Source: Gammaproteobacteria bacterium (GTDB lineage Bacteria > Pseudomonadota > Gammaproteobacteria > Pseudomonadales > Azotimanducaceae). From it: a stretch of DNA of 64,000 nt. A model generated the notes under the pieces. It saw only the letters and a program-made list of their open reading frames with translations, was not told the DNA's origin and ran no database searches. Below are positions 31,995-43,747 of this stretch, piece by piece. The stretch's first letter is position 1, and each line of letters opens with the position of its first letter. Location of the stretch: assembly GCA_028821405.1 (NCBI GenBank), contig JAPPGK010000101.1:52015-116014 (forward strand). Direction: 5' to 3'. Made by a program: the position numbers and the translations under genes.

Positions 31995-32141
31995 CTAGGA
32001 AACCTCTGTTCAAGTCCGTCCCTGGACTTGAACAGTAGCGAAACAAATAGTTTCGCTCGCAAATTCAATGGCTTACGCCATCGAATTTGGCGGCACATCC
32101 CTGTGCCGCGCTAGGGAAGGTCTTGTTCAGACCTTCCCTAG
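31995..32141. mobile_element. Five-hairpin MITE-like element, copy 2
   Basis: This copy appears identical over all 147 bp to 6273-6419, in the same orientation. The five hairpins, the CTAG at each end and the internal CTAG before the last hairpin are preserved. It sits in the gap after the exonuclease gene, about 59 bp past its stop. Identity of two non-coding copies 25.7 kb apart implies recent copying or gene conversion. Confidence 0.85.
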
Positions 32142-32273
32142 GGTAACCGCCACGCGCTTAGGGACGGGGCGGCCCTGACGGGGCGCGGCAAGGGTCGCCC
32201 CAATGGGTTGCTCCATGCGGGTTAGAATCATGACGGCCCGACGCGCGAGGCGATTCGGGATCGAGGGGAGGTG

Positions 32274-33877
<1,604 letters not shown>

Positions 33878-33881
<4 letters not shown>

Positions 33882-33902
33882 GGGAACGGGCTTATTCCGC
33901 GC
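33878..33902. repeat. REP-like palindrome at a gene end
   Basis: GTAGGGGAACGGGCTTATTC overlaps the stop codon of the ABC gene and pairs with the following CCGCGC imperfectly. It is the same family as the palindromes at 16255, 21459 and 53843. Confidence 0.4.
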
Positions 33903-33913
33903 TTGGCGAGACC

Positions 33914-34054
33914 CTAAAGCCGGCACCACCATCCGATCGCGGCGCCGGTCGCCATACCGCAGACGTGGGTGTGCACGGCGACGTCCGCCGCCCATGGTCT
34001 GCTCCAGCCGAAGAATGCCGTGATGATTCCGGCGACCAGGACGACTGCGCCGCT
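33914..34054 (-). pseudogene. C-terminal fragment of a rhomboid-family membrane protein
   Basis: The minus-strand frame reads AVVLVAGIITAFFGWSRPWA, then ADVAVHTHVCGMATGAAIGW, and a stop. That is the last transmembrane part of rhomboid proteases: a final helix with His followed by a small-residue GxxxG stretch. The catalytic Ser helix and all upstream helices are missing, because the VOC gene abuts at 34054. It is a truncated remnant. Confidence 0.45.
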
Positions 34055-34509
34055 TAAGCGTCTTCTTCCCAATACGGGGTATTGTTCAGGGGTCCTGGGG
34101 TCTGGCCGAGTTGGATCAGGAGACCATGGGCGCTCTTTGGCGAGATGAACGCGTCAATGGAGGTTGGGTCGTCGAAGCTCTTGTCCACGACGCGCACGCC
34201 CGCCTTCTCCATGGTGCCGACCTTGTCTTCGAGATCGGGTACCTGGAGGGTGAGGTGATGGAATCCCTCGCCCCGCTTGTCGAGGAACTTCGCCAGGAAT
34301 CCCGCCGGGTTGATGGGTTCCAGGAGTTCGATGCAGAAGTCGTGCAGGTCGAACAAGCCGATCCGGAAGTCGCCGGATTGATGGACCGCTGTCCGGCGGT
34401 GCTTGGCCCCGAGGACGTCCTCGAAGAAACCGCGCGCCTTGTCGATGCTGTGCACGGCGATGCCGATATGGTCGAACCGGCCGATGGGTTCGGTGGGTTG
34501 TTCGGGCAT
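34054..34509 (-). CDS. VOC-family glyoxalase, methylmalonyl-CoA epimerase-like
   Basis: From ATG 34509 the protein has 151 residues: FDHIGIAVHSIDKARGFFED (first metal His), GLFDLHDFCIELLEPI (metal Glu), FHHLTLQVPDLEDKV (second His half) and HGLLIQLGQ (last Glu position is Gln). The arrangement is close to methylmalonyl-CoA epimerases, but the final ligand is changed, so another VOC reaction is possible. A longer frame upstream runs into the aromatic amino acid hydroxylase and was rejected. The 14-bp gap to that gene suggests cotranscription. Confidence 0.78.
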   Translation of the reverse strand: MPEQPTEPIGRFDHIGIAVHSIDKARGFFEDVLGAKHRRTAVHQSGDFRIGLFDLHDFCIELLEPINPAGFLAKFLDKRGEGFHHLTLQVPDLEDKVGTMEKAGVRVVDKSFDDPTSIDAFISPKSAHGLLIQLGQTPGPLNNTPYWEEDA

Positions 34510-34523
34510 GGGCTTCTCTCTCG

Positions 34524-35774
34524 TTAGTCCGTGTTTCGGCGCACCGCGCGATCGACCCAGATGCTGTCGGTGGCGGGGTTGTAGCGAGCGTAGAACTGCC
34601 GCGGCAGGGCCTCGCAGAAGGCACGCATGCGAACCTTGGCATCCAGCAACGAGGCGGCGACGAAGTAGACCGGCTGGTATTCGGTCACCGGGTATTCCTG
34701 CTTTGCCGCGGTGCCGGGATCCCAGTCGACGAAATGCGCGTTGGAGGACTCCGTGCACGCGTGTTCCAGTTCGCCGTAGCTGGACAGCAAGCCGGCGCCG
34801 TAGGCTCTGCGTTGTCCGTCTTCGATGAGCAGGCCGAACTCGACGGAGTGCCAATAGCAGCGCGCGAGCCGCTCGATGTCCTCATCGCTGGCACCGAGGC
34901 TCGCCAACCCGATCTCCTGCGACAGATCCGCGAAGGCGGGGTCGGCGAACATCGGGGCATGGCCGAGCAGCTCGTGGCAGACGTCCGGTTCCGGCGTGTA
35001 GAAGGGCCTCGACTCGTGGCGGATGTACTGGGTCGAGAAGAAAACGCGGAAGGCGAGGCCGTTCAGGAAGTCCCGGGGGCTCAGCAGCCCGGCGACGGGA
35101 CGCAGCCGAAAGCCGGTGCGGGATTCGAGAAACTCGCTGACGTCCCGGCCTTGCGGAATGCGGTCCCTGCCGAACCCGCAATGGCGTTCGAAGTCGGCCA
35201 GTGCCCACCGGTACTCCCTGCAGGCGTGGCGTTGCCGCAAGGGGGCCAGCCGTTCGTAGACCTCGCGCCAGGTCGCGTTCTCGGTGCCGGAGTAGTCCAC
35301 CACCGGGACTTCGCCGCCGTGCCGGTGGCCGCGGGCCAGGGCGTCGACCATGTCGCGCCGGGCCCGGTAGGCGGGGTCGGCGAAGCCCGGGTGGTCGGCC
35401 TTGAGCGCAGCGCCGGCATCCAGCGTGTTGTTGGCGATCCGGTCGAGTTCCCGAGCGTGTCTCGGAAACCAAGGCACGTCCCTGTGGTCGAGGACCACGA
35501 CGGCGGTCGCGGCGTGGCGCAACTCGGCGATCACGGCCTCCATGGCCAAGTCGCCCCTTTCGCCGTCGCAGTCCACGTAGAAGTCGAAGGTCTGCCCGCG
35601 GCGGGGGCGGGATTCGATGTGCGTGAGACTGACGCCGTGCCGGCCGAACGGCCTCAAAGCGGCCTCCAAGGCGCCGGGTCGGTCGCCGTGGAGCTCGATC
35701 AGGAGCGAGGTTCGCGGCTCCGGGTCGCCCGGGTGCGGGCGCGCCTTGGGCGGGTGCGATAGATCGGTGTTCAC
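34524..35774 (-). CDS. ACT-domain aromatic amino acid hydroxylase (phenylalanine 4-hydroxylase-like)
   Basis: The 416-residue pterin-dependent hydroxylase has an N-terminal ACT domain (RTSLLIELHGDRPGALEAAL then RPFGRHGVSLTHIESRP, residues 21-62). The catalytic domain has the iron motif PDVCHELLGHAPMF (two His) and the third ligand Glu in CYWHSVEFGLL. The pattern is that of animal phenylalanine hydroxylase, whereas well-studied bacterial enzymes lack ACT. It converts phenylalanine to tyrosine with tetrahydropterin and oxygen. It is followed 14 bp later by a VOC gene. No pterin-recycling dehydratase is adjacent. Confidence 0.88.
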   Translation of the reverse strand: MNTDLSHPPKARPHPGDPEPRTSLLIELHGDRPGALEAALRPFGRHGVSLTHIESRPRRGQTFDFYVDCDGERGDLAMEAVIAELRHAATAVVVLDHRDVPWFPRHARELDRIANNTLDAGAALKADHPGFADPAYRARRDMVDALARGHRHGGEVPVVDYSGTENATWREVYERLAPLRQRHACREYRWALADFERHCGFGRDRIPQGRDVSEFLESRTGFRLRPVAGLLSPRDFLNGLAFRVFFSTQYIRHESRPFYTPEPDVCHELLGHAPMFADPAFADLSQEIGLASLGASDEDIERLARCYWHSVEFGLLIEDGQRRAYGAGLLSSYGELEHACTESSNAHFVDWDPGTAAKQEYPVTEYQPVYFVAASLLDAKVRMRAFCEALPRQFYARYNPATDSIWVDRAVRRNTD

Positions 35775-35931
35775 GATGGCGGAATGCTACGCCCATCGTC
35801 GCCTCGATTGTCACTTCGACACCGTAGGGACACCGTGGTTCGAGCGGTGCAATGTTGCGCCCTCGTTTTGCGGGTGCCTCCCGGCGGACGACAGGAGGCG
35901 AGTCGCTGACATAAACTGCACGGGAAACTGG

Positions 35932-36801
35932 ATGGCAACGGGGTACAAGATGAGCGATGGGGCGGAACCCTATGTCGGCAAGCAATTGACCGAGCGCACG
36001 TTCACGGTCACGGACGCGATGCTCGCCGACTACTACGGCGGCCTGGCGCTTGCTCGGCCGGATGACCCCAAGGTGCCGTCCATGCTGGGGGCCGATGCCG
36101 AGAACGCCTATTTCGGGCAGATCGCCTTTTCCAACCACATCGGCCACCTGTGGATGCGCCAGGGTCTGGAGTGCTTCGGCGTCTTGAGCCCGGGCGAGAC
36201 CTACAACGTGACTGGCCGGATCCGCGACATCTACCCGCACCGGGATCGCTCGGTGGTCTACTACGAGGCGGCCGCCCGGGACGAGTCGGGATCCGTGGTG
36301 GTCCGCACCCATCATCACCAGAGCTTCCTGCGCGAAAAGCCGGCGGGCGGGCAAGTCGAGTTCCGGGATCCGTCCAAGAAGCCCGGTGCGCGGAAGTTCA
36401 TCATCCCCGACGGCGAACGCTTCGGCGGTCTGACCCGGAAGATCACGCTCGAGATGTGCGGCGAGTTCTTCCACGGCAACGCCAACTACCACACCGACAG
36501 GAAGGAGTCCGAAGCGCTGGGTTTCCGCGATGTGGTGGTGGGCGGTCGAATGACGCTTGCCTACACGACGCACATACTCGAAGAGCGATTCGGCGATGCG
36601 TGGTGGCAAAGCGGCCGCTTGGATCTCAAGTTCACCAATCCGACCTGGCCGAACGACGACATCACCGCTCGCGGCGTGGATACCGGCCCCGTGGACGGTG
36701 ACTCGTCGGGCAACGGCGGCGACCGTCACGGCGCCTTCGTCTGGTTGGAGAAGGCGGACGGCACCGTCGTGCTGATCGCCCAGGCCAGTGTCGCCGCCTG
36801 A
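35932..36801 (+). CDS. MaoC/hotdog-fold dehydratase-like protein
   Basis: The protein of about 289 residues has two hotdog segments. The first is FTVTDAMLADYYGGLALARP with SNHIGHLWMRQGLECFGVLS, and the second is ITLEMCGEFFHGNANYHTDR followed by VVVGGRMTLAYTTHILEERF. The pattern resembles acyl dehydratases but the usual catalytic Asp-His pair is not obvious. ATG 35932 and ATG 35950 are both possible; the longer frame from 35617 overlaps the hydroxylase gene on the opposite strand and is not supported. It overlaps the next gene by 14 bp. Confidence 0.7.
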   Translation: MATGYKMSDGAEPYVGKQLTERTFTVTDAMLADYYGGLALARPDDPKVPSMLGADAENAYFGQIAFSNHIGHLWMRQGLECFGVLSPGETYNVTGRIRDIYPHRDRSVVYYEAAARDESGSVVVRTHHHQSFLREKPAGGQVEFRDPSKKPGARKFIIPDGERFGGLTRKITLEMCGEFFHGNANYHTDRKESEALGFRDVVVGGRMTLAYTTHILEERFGDAWWQSGRLDLKFTNPTWPNDDITARGVDTGPVDGDSSGNGGDRHGAFVWLEKADGTVVLIAQASVAA

Positions 36802-37633
36802 TCGGATTCAAACCGAAACCCTGACCTACGGTCGCGCTGCCGGCTTCGATCTGCTGGCGGAGCGGTACGAGACACCCGAGCGTCGAGACCGAGCGGGCAA
36901 GGCCGTGGTCATGGTCCACGGCGGCGCCTGGACGTCCAACGACCGACACTCACACGAGGTCCTCTGCCGGGACCTGGCGTCGAGTGGACTCTCGGTGTTC
37001 TCCCTGGATTTCCGCGACGGGCGCAACGGCAAGCATCCCTGCGCTGTCCAGGACATCACCGCAGGTGTCCGATACGTCCGCGCCAGGGCGGCGGCATTCG
37101 ACATCGACCCCGACCGGATCGGTCTCATCGGCTCAAGTTCCGGTGGCCACCTAGTCCTGCTTGCCGCTATTCAACCTGACGTCGACGCGCATCGCGGCAC
37201 GCCGATCCATGCGGACGTCGACGCGGAATCGGTGTCCGCACGCGTTTGCTGCGTGGTCGCGCTTTGGCCGGTCTCCGATCCGTTGTTTCGATTCCGCTAC
37301 GCCCAGCGCGCGGGCCGGGAGGAGCTTGTTGCCGCCCATCGCCGCTACTACCGTGACGAGGCCCACATGCGTCAAGCCAGCGTGCAGCGGGCCCTTCGCG
37401 CGGGCGAAATGCAGTGCCTACCCCCGGCTCTGGTGGTTCAGCCCGGGGAAGACGCCAACGTGCCGCGCCCCATGACCCTCGAACTCGTACGCGAGTACCA
37501 GGACGCCGGGGGATCGCTGAACTACCTTTTCTGCCCGGGACTGCCACACGCCTTCGCCTACCAGGCATCTGCCGAGACATCTCGACTTGCCGATCAAGTC
37601 CGGGCCTTTCTGGCTTTGCACATGCTTCGGTAG
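36788..37633 (+). CDS. Alpha/beta hydrolase, HGGAW-type esterase
   Basis: The 281-residue protein has the oxyanion motif VMVHGGAWTSND, the nucleophile elbow IGLIGSSSGGHLVLLA, the acid region VVQPGEDANVP and the catalytic His in LPHAFAYQ. This is a BD-FAE or kynurenine formamidase-type esterase. Start ATG at 36788 lies inside the end of the hotdog gene (14-bp overlap), so the two are coupled. Substrate unknown. Confidence 0.8.
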   Translation: MSPPDRIQTETLTYGRAAGFDLLAERYETPERRDRAGKAVVMVHGGAWTSNDRHSHEVLCRDLASSGLSVFSLDFRDGRNGKHPCAVQDITAGVRYVRARAAAFDIDPDRIGLIGSSSGGHLVLLAAIQPDVDAHRGTPIHADVDAESVSARVCCVVALWPVSDPLFRFRYAQRAGREELVAAHRRYYRDEAHMRQASVQRALRAGEMQCLPPALVVQPGEDANVPRPMTLELVREYQDAGGSLNYLFCPGLPHAFAYQASAETSRLADQVRAFLALHMLR

Positions 37634-37676
37634 GCAGCTTCCGGTTCGTGTTGCCATGTCCACGAGTGTGAACAGA

Positions 37677-38747
37677 CTATCCATGGGACGTGGCCTCCCG
37701 ACCAAAGTCCCACTCTGACCAGTGGTCGCACAACTTGTCGATGGACGTCTGGAACGGGTCGTAGTCGTCGGGATAGTCCAGGAAGTCGCCGTTCAGCGCC
37801 CGGTCCGGGTGGTCCGAGACGCCCCAGCCGATGCGCTTGTCGCCCTCGTAGGGATTCCCGGACCGGAACCGGCGAATGCGGAAGAACACGTTCATGCGCG
37901 GGTCGTCGCTCATGTTCGGCGTGGCGGTGTGTGGCAGCGCATGAAGGGCGATCACGGCATCGCCTTCTTCCATCAGCACCGGCGTCAATTCGGGCCACGG
38001 CCAATCGTCCGATTCGAAGCGGGTGTCCGGATAGGCCTCGACCATGGCCGGCGGCATGATCCCCGCGTAGGCTTGGTCGTCACCCATGGCCTGGAGCCTT
38101 GGCCAGTCCGGACCGCCGCCGCCCAGGGGCCCGCCTTTTTCCCGTTGCCGGCGGAAGACTGCTTCCACGGCTTCGTGGGCGCCCCGCCGAACCGAAAACT
38201 GACCCTTGCCCGGCTTGCGCTGGTCGTTGAGACAGACCCCGACCAGGGCGGTGTAGCTGCCGATCGCGAGGGTTCGCTCGCGGTCCTGCCACAGCGGCGC
38301 GCCACCCGCCGGTCCCATGGAACGCGGATCGCCGTCGCTGCCCCAGGTCGCAAGGCTCTGGCCTGAGGCGAGTATGTCGCTGCGCTTAACGGGGCAGAGG
38401 CCCGCCCAGCCGCCGTCCACGTGGGCGCCCGGACGATAGGCGGGGTTCGCCTTGCGGCGTACCACCGCATCCGAATAGTTGGGCATGGTCACCGCGACCT
38501 GGGCGTTGATGGGCGCGGTGTGGGGTCCCATGGCGTCGAGCATGACTTCGCGAAGTGCGGAGTCGTTGTAGAGCCCGTTGATGGCGGGGTTGTCGCCGTG
38601 CACGATGCGGGTGGGATCGTCGTTGATCACCGCCTTGGCGCGCTCGGTCACGGTTCGTGGCACGGCGTTTTTCAGGATGACGAAGCCGTCGCGTTTGAGA
38701 TCGGCCTTCTCCCGGTTGGAGAGCGTGCTTGGGTGCGGTGAAGTCAT
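37677..38747 (-). CDS. Phytanoyl-CoA dioxygenase (PhyH)-family protein
   Basis: The 356-residue protein opens LKRDGFVILKNAVPRTVTER, typical of PhyH, and has the metal motif GAHVDGGWAG (His-x-Asp) and a distal His in VIALHALPHTATPN. An Arg that binds 2-oxoglutarate probably follows in MNVFFRIRRF. It should be a non-haem iron, 2-oxoglutarate-dependent hydroxylase. The frame stays open far upstream across the antisense of the penicillin acylase gene. ATG 38747 is the start that aligns with the family. Confidence 0.82.
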   Translation of the reverse strand: MTSPHPSTLSNREKADLKRDGFVILKNAVPRTVTERAKAVINDDPTRIVHGDNPAINGLYNDSALREVMLDAMGPHTAPINAQVAVTMPNYSDAVVRRKANPAYRPGAHVDGGWAGLCPVKRSDILASGQSLATWGSDGDPRSMGPAGGAPLWQDRERTLAIGSYTALVGVCLNDQRKPGKGQFSVRRGAHEAVEAVFRRQREKGGPLGGGGPDWPRLQAMGDDQAYAGIMPPAMVEAYPDTRFESDDWPWPELTPVLMEEGDAVIALHALPHTATPNMSDDPRMNVFFRIRRFRSGNPYEGDKRIGWGVSDHPDRALNGDFLDYPDDYDPFQTSIDKLCDHWSEWDFGREATSHG

Positions 38748-38864
38748 TCGTTTGGGTGTCACGATGGCTGACAACCAAGCATAGCAGCCTGCCCGATGGC
38801 GTCGAGCAAGGGCGGCGCGGTCTCCCGGTACCATTGGGGCGACGCTCGATGGGGAGAGAGTCGC

Positions 38865-41201
38865 ATGGCCATCACTCGCGCAGACCTCGACGCCGCGCTG
38901 CCCAATCTGAAATCGACGATCGGTGCGGCCGGCCTCGAGCACGCTGTGGAGGTGGTGCGCGACGGGTGGGGCATTCCGCACATCCGCGCCGCGACGATTC
39001 ACGACGCCTTCTTCGCGCAGGGATTCGTCACCGCCCAGGATCGGCTCTGGCACATGGACTACGACCGCCACCGGGCGCTGGGTCGCTGGGCGGAACTCGC
39101 GGGAAGGGTTGGGCTCGGCGAGGACCGGTTGATGCGCACCTTCGGGGTGGTCCGCGCCGCGAAAGCAGACTTCGCGGTGTCGAGCGATGACGCGAAGGCA
39201 ATGCTCGATGCCTACTCGGATGGCGTGAACGCGTTCATTCGGACGACCCAATCGCTGCCGGTCGAGTACAACCTGGTGGGGGCGAGTCCCGAGCCCTGGC
39301 GGCCGTGGCACTGCCTCGCGGTCTACAAGGTCCGCAACATGCTGATGGGAACCTACGAGGCGAAGCTGTGGCGGGCGCGCCTCGCCCTCAAGCTCGGTGC
39401 CGAGGGTGCGAAGATGCTGTTCCGCGGCTATCCCGACGAGAGCCTGGTATCCGTGCCCCCGGGTGAGACCTACGGTTCTGCCGAGCGGCAGGGTCTCGAC
39501 GATCTCGGCACCTTGGTGGCTGAGGCCCGTTGGCTCGGCGACGACGAGGGCGGCAGCAACGCCTGGGTGGTCGCGGGGTCGCGCACCGCATCGGGACTGC
39601 CGTTGGTGGCCGGGGATTCGCACCGGGCCCTGGATACTCCCAACGTCTACTACCAAGTGCACATCAACTGTCCGGCGTTCCGGTGCAGCGGCTACGCGCT
39701 CCCGGGCGTGCCGGGCATGCCCCACTTCAGCCACACCGAGCACGTCGCCTGGGGGATGACCCACGGCGTCGCCGACTACCAGGATCTCTACATCGAGCGG
39801 TTCCGAACCGAAAACGGCCGGCTCGAATACGCCTTCCGGGATCGGTGGCTTGCCGCCGAAGTCGCCCGAGAGTCGCTTGAGGTTCGCGACGGGGAATCGG
39901 AGACGCTCACCGTCGTCCGAACCCGCCACGGTCCGATCATCGCCGGCAATCCCCACGCGGGCCACGGGATCGCCTTCAGCCACACCGGCACCCAAAGCGG
40001 CACGGCCTGGCCCAACACGCTCTATGAATTGCTGCTCGCCAGATCGGCGGACGAGGCGGAAGCGGCCCTTCGGGAGTGGACCGAGCCCGTCAACAACTTC
40101 GTCTATGCCGACGTCCACGGCGAGTTTGGCTACCGGTATCGTGGGCGCATCCCGATTCGGGCCATGGCCAATGCTTGGACGCCGGTGCCGGGATGGACCG
40201 GCGAATACGAGTGGCAGGGACAGATCCCGTTCGAGGAGATGCCGAACGCCCGCAACCCGGATGCGGGTTACGTCGTGACCTGCAACAACGGGCCGACCGA
40301 GGCGGACTATCCCCACTACATCAACACGTTCTTCGCCCCCGATTGGCGGGCACGCCGCGTCACCGCCCGCTTGACTGGAATCCCATTGGGCACGGCCACG
40401 CCGGCGCACATGGCGGCCATACACGCCGAGTGCGAGTCGATTCCCGCCCGGATCGTCGTCGAGCGTCTTCGGGCGATGGACGCCGTCGATCCCGAACTCG
40501 GCGATGCCTTGCGCGTCCTTCTCACGTGGGACTGCCGTATCGACCGGTCGTCGGCCGGTGCCGCGATCTATTCGGCGATGCGCCCGCACCTCTTCGGCAC
40601 GGTGATGCGGGCCGCGTTCGGCGCGATGTCGAGCGAGGTCGTCGGCGCCGGCGGCATCGGTCGGGGGAGTGCGGCGCACGCGGCGTCGCTCTTCGCGGGC
40701 GCTTTCGCCTCGATGGCGGCCGGAGACACCGCATGCCTGGAACCCGGACAGACGTGGGAGGCGGTACTCGCCTCCGCGTTGCGCAACGCCGTTGCCGAAC
40801 TCCGCGACCGCTTGGGTGCCGACATGACGACATGGGCCTGGGGCGCCGTCCATGGCACCCGCCCCCGGCATCCCCTCTCGCGGGTGTTCCCCGAGTGCGC
40901 CGCGCTACTCGACCCCCCCGCGATCGCCACCCACGGCGACGCCGATACGCCGCTCGCGGGGGCCTACGCCATGACGGATCGATTTACCGCCACGGTGATG
41001 TCCGTCAACCGCTACATCCACGACCCGTCCGACTGGCAGAACTCCCGGTGGATCGTGCCGCTGGGCGCGTCGGGCCATCCCGGCAGTCCCCACTACGCGG
41101 ATCAGGCGGAGCTATGGGCGGACGTCGAGACCATTGCGCAGCTTTGGGATTGGGACGACATCGAGGCGGCGGCCGAGATGCGACAGACGCTCACCCCGTA
41201 G
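38865..41201 (+). CDS. Penicillin acylase-family N-terminal nucleophile hydrolase
   Basis: The 778-residue protein starts at ATG 38865 behind GGGGAGAG. The A-chain part runs to the autocleavage site, where GGSNAWVVAGSR places the new N-terminal nucleophile at Ser231. The B-chain shows VAGDSHRALDTPNVYYQVHI, SHTEHVAWGMTHGVAD, NNFVYADVHGEFGYRYRGRI and CNNGPTEADYP. Members hydrolyse amide bonds of beta-lactams, N-acyl homoserine lactones or other acylamides. Unlike most secreted members, there is no visible signal peptide, so it may act in the cytoplasm. Confidence 0.88.
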   Translation: MAITRADLDAALPNLKSTIGAAGLEHAVEVVRDGWGIPHIRAATIHDAFFAQGFVTAQDRLWHMDYDRHRALGRWAELAGRVGLGEDRLMRTFGVVRAAKADFAVSSDDAKAMLDAYSDGVNAFIRTTQSLPVEYNLVGASPEPWRPWHCLAVYKVRNMLMGTYEAKLWRARLALKLGAEGAKMLFRGYPDESLVSVPPGETYGSAERQGLDDLGTLVAEARWLGDDEGGSNAWVVAGSRTASGLPLVAGDSHRALDTPNVYYQVHINCPAFRCSGYALPGVPGMPHFSHTEHVAWGMTHGVADYQDLYIERFRTENGRLEYAFRDRWLAAEVARESLEVRDGESETLTVVRTRHGPIIAGNPHAGHGIAFSHTGTQSGTAWPNTLYELLLARSADEAEAALREWTEPVNNFVYADVHGEFGYRYRGRIPIRAMANAWTPVPGWTGEYEWQGQIPFEEMPNARNPDAGYVVTCNNGPTEADYPHYINTFFAPDWRARRVTARLTGIPLGTATPAHMAAIHAECESIPARIVVERLRAMDAVDPELGDALRVLLTWDCRIDRSSAGAAIYSAMRPHLFGTVMRAAFGAMSSEVVGAGGIGRGSAAHAASLFAGAFASMAAGDTACLEPGQTWEAVLASALRNAVAELRDRLGADMTTWAWGAVHGTRPRHPLSRVFPECAALLDPPAIATHGDADTPLAGAYAMTDRFTATVMSVNRYIHDPSDWQNSRWIVPLGASGHPGSPHYADQAELWADVETIAQLWDWDDIEAAAEMRQTLTP

Positions 41202-41384
41202 CGCCGTAGGGGATCCGTCCCGTTGAGGGTCGAACGGGATGTCCGTTACGGGCGACCACATGGGGCCTACGCTTGGGCCGTGCGTTTCCCTGTTGAACCC
41301 CTTGAACTCTTGGGGTTCGACGCCATCAAAGACCTTCATGACGCTATTGCCCGTTGGGGCATCAGGGAACGGAGGCAGTTTCGG

Positions 41385-42677
<1,293 letters not shown>

Positions 42678-42745
42678 CACGGAGCGCGGCCATCTGGTGA
42701 CGTAGAATCCGCAGTCTTTTTTCCTAGGTGGGGGACGAACATACG

Positions 42746-43726
42746 ATGGCTGAAGCGGGGTTGGACACGACGGCGATCAAGGCGCAGTTCGACGCGGTTC
42801 GGGCCGAAGTGGGCAAGGTGCTGGTGGCGCAGGATGAGTTGGTGCATCGGCTGTTGCTGGCGCTGATTGCCGACGGCCATGTGCTCTTGGAGGGCGTGCC
42901 CGGTCTCGCCAAGACGCTGGCCATCTCGACCCTGGCCGCGACCGTGGACTGCCACTTCTCCCGCATCCAGTTCACCCCCGACATGCTGCCGGGTGACGTC
43001 ACCGGCACGCAGATCTTCAACCCCCGGGAAGGCACCTATTCGGTGCGCAAGGGTCCGGTGTTCGGCAACCTGATACTCGCCGACGAGATCAACCGCGCCC
43101 CCGCCAAGGTGCAGGCCGCGCTGCTCGAAGCCATGCAGGAGCGTCAAGTGACCCTGGGCGAGGAGACCTTCCCCTTGGCTCAGCCGTTTTTGGTCATGGC
43201 GACGCAGAATCCCATCGAACAGGAGGGCACCTATCCGCTCCCCGAGGCCCAACTCGACCGCTTCATGATGAAACTGCGCGTCGGCTACCTGAGGAGCGAC
43301 GACGAGGTCCGCGTCATCGACCGCATGGCGGGGGAAGGCGCGGTGCCGACGGCGAATCGGGTCATGTCCGGTGCCGAGATCCTCAACGCCCGGCAGGCCA
43401 TGCGGCAGGTATTCGTGGACGACAAGGTCAAACGCTACGCCGTCGACCTGGTGGCCGCGACCCGGGATCCCGCCGCGGCCGGATTGCCCGACCTCACCAA
43501 CCTGATCGAGTACGGTGCGTCGGTGCGGGGTTCGTTGAGCCTGGTGCAGCTTGCCAAGACCCATGCGCTGCTGGCCGGGCGCAACTACGCGAGCCCCCAC
43601 GATGTGAAGAGCATCGCCCCGGACGTGCTTCGCCACCGCATCGTGGCGACCTACGAGGCCGAGGCGGAAGGACGCGACACGGACGATCTCGCGGGCGCCA
43701 TCCTCAACCACGTCGAGGTGCCCTGA
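42746..43726 (+). CDS. MoxR-family AAA+ ATPase
   Basis: The 326-residue AAA+ protein has Walker A LLEGVPGLAKT, Walker B LILADEINRAP and sensor 1 MATQNPIEQEGTYPLPEAQL, followed by the C-terminal lid. MoxR ATPases work as chaperones with DUF58 and VWA proteins encoded beside them. A GTG at 42728 would add six residues; ATG 42746 is preceded by GGGGGA. It leads a tightly packed operon running to 52896. Confidence 0.9.
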   Translation: MAEAGLDTTAIKAQFDAVRAEVGKVLVAQDELVHRLLLALIADGHVLLEGVPGLAKTLAISTLAATVDCHFSRIQFTPDMLPGDVTGTQIFNPREGTYSVRKGPVFGNLILADEINRAPAKVQAALLEAMQERQVTLGEETFPLAQPFLVMATQNPIEQEGTYPLPEAQLDRFMMKLRVGYLRSDDEVRVIDRMAGEGAVPTANRVMSGAEILNARQAMRQVFVDDKVKRYAVDLVAATRDPAAAGLPDLTNLIEYGASVRGSLSLVQLAKTHALLAGRNYASPHDVKSIAPDVLRHRIVATYEAEAEGRDTDDLAGAILNHVEVP

Positions 43727-43747
43727 GAAGCCGTCCCTACCCGAGCC

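Noticed and set aside
38748..40871. Long minus-strand open frame (about 700 codons) opposite the penicillin acylase gene, continuous with the PhyH frame
   Set aside because: It is an antisense shadow of a GC-rich coding gene; its translation has no family resemblance until the PhyH part begins at 38747.
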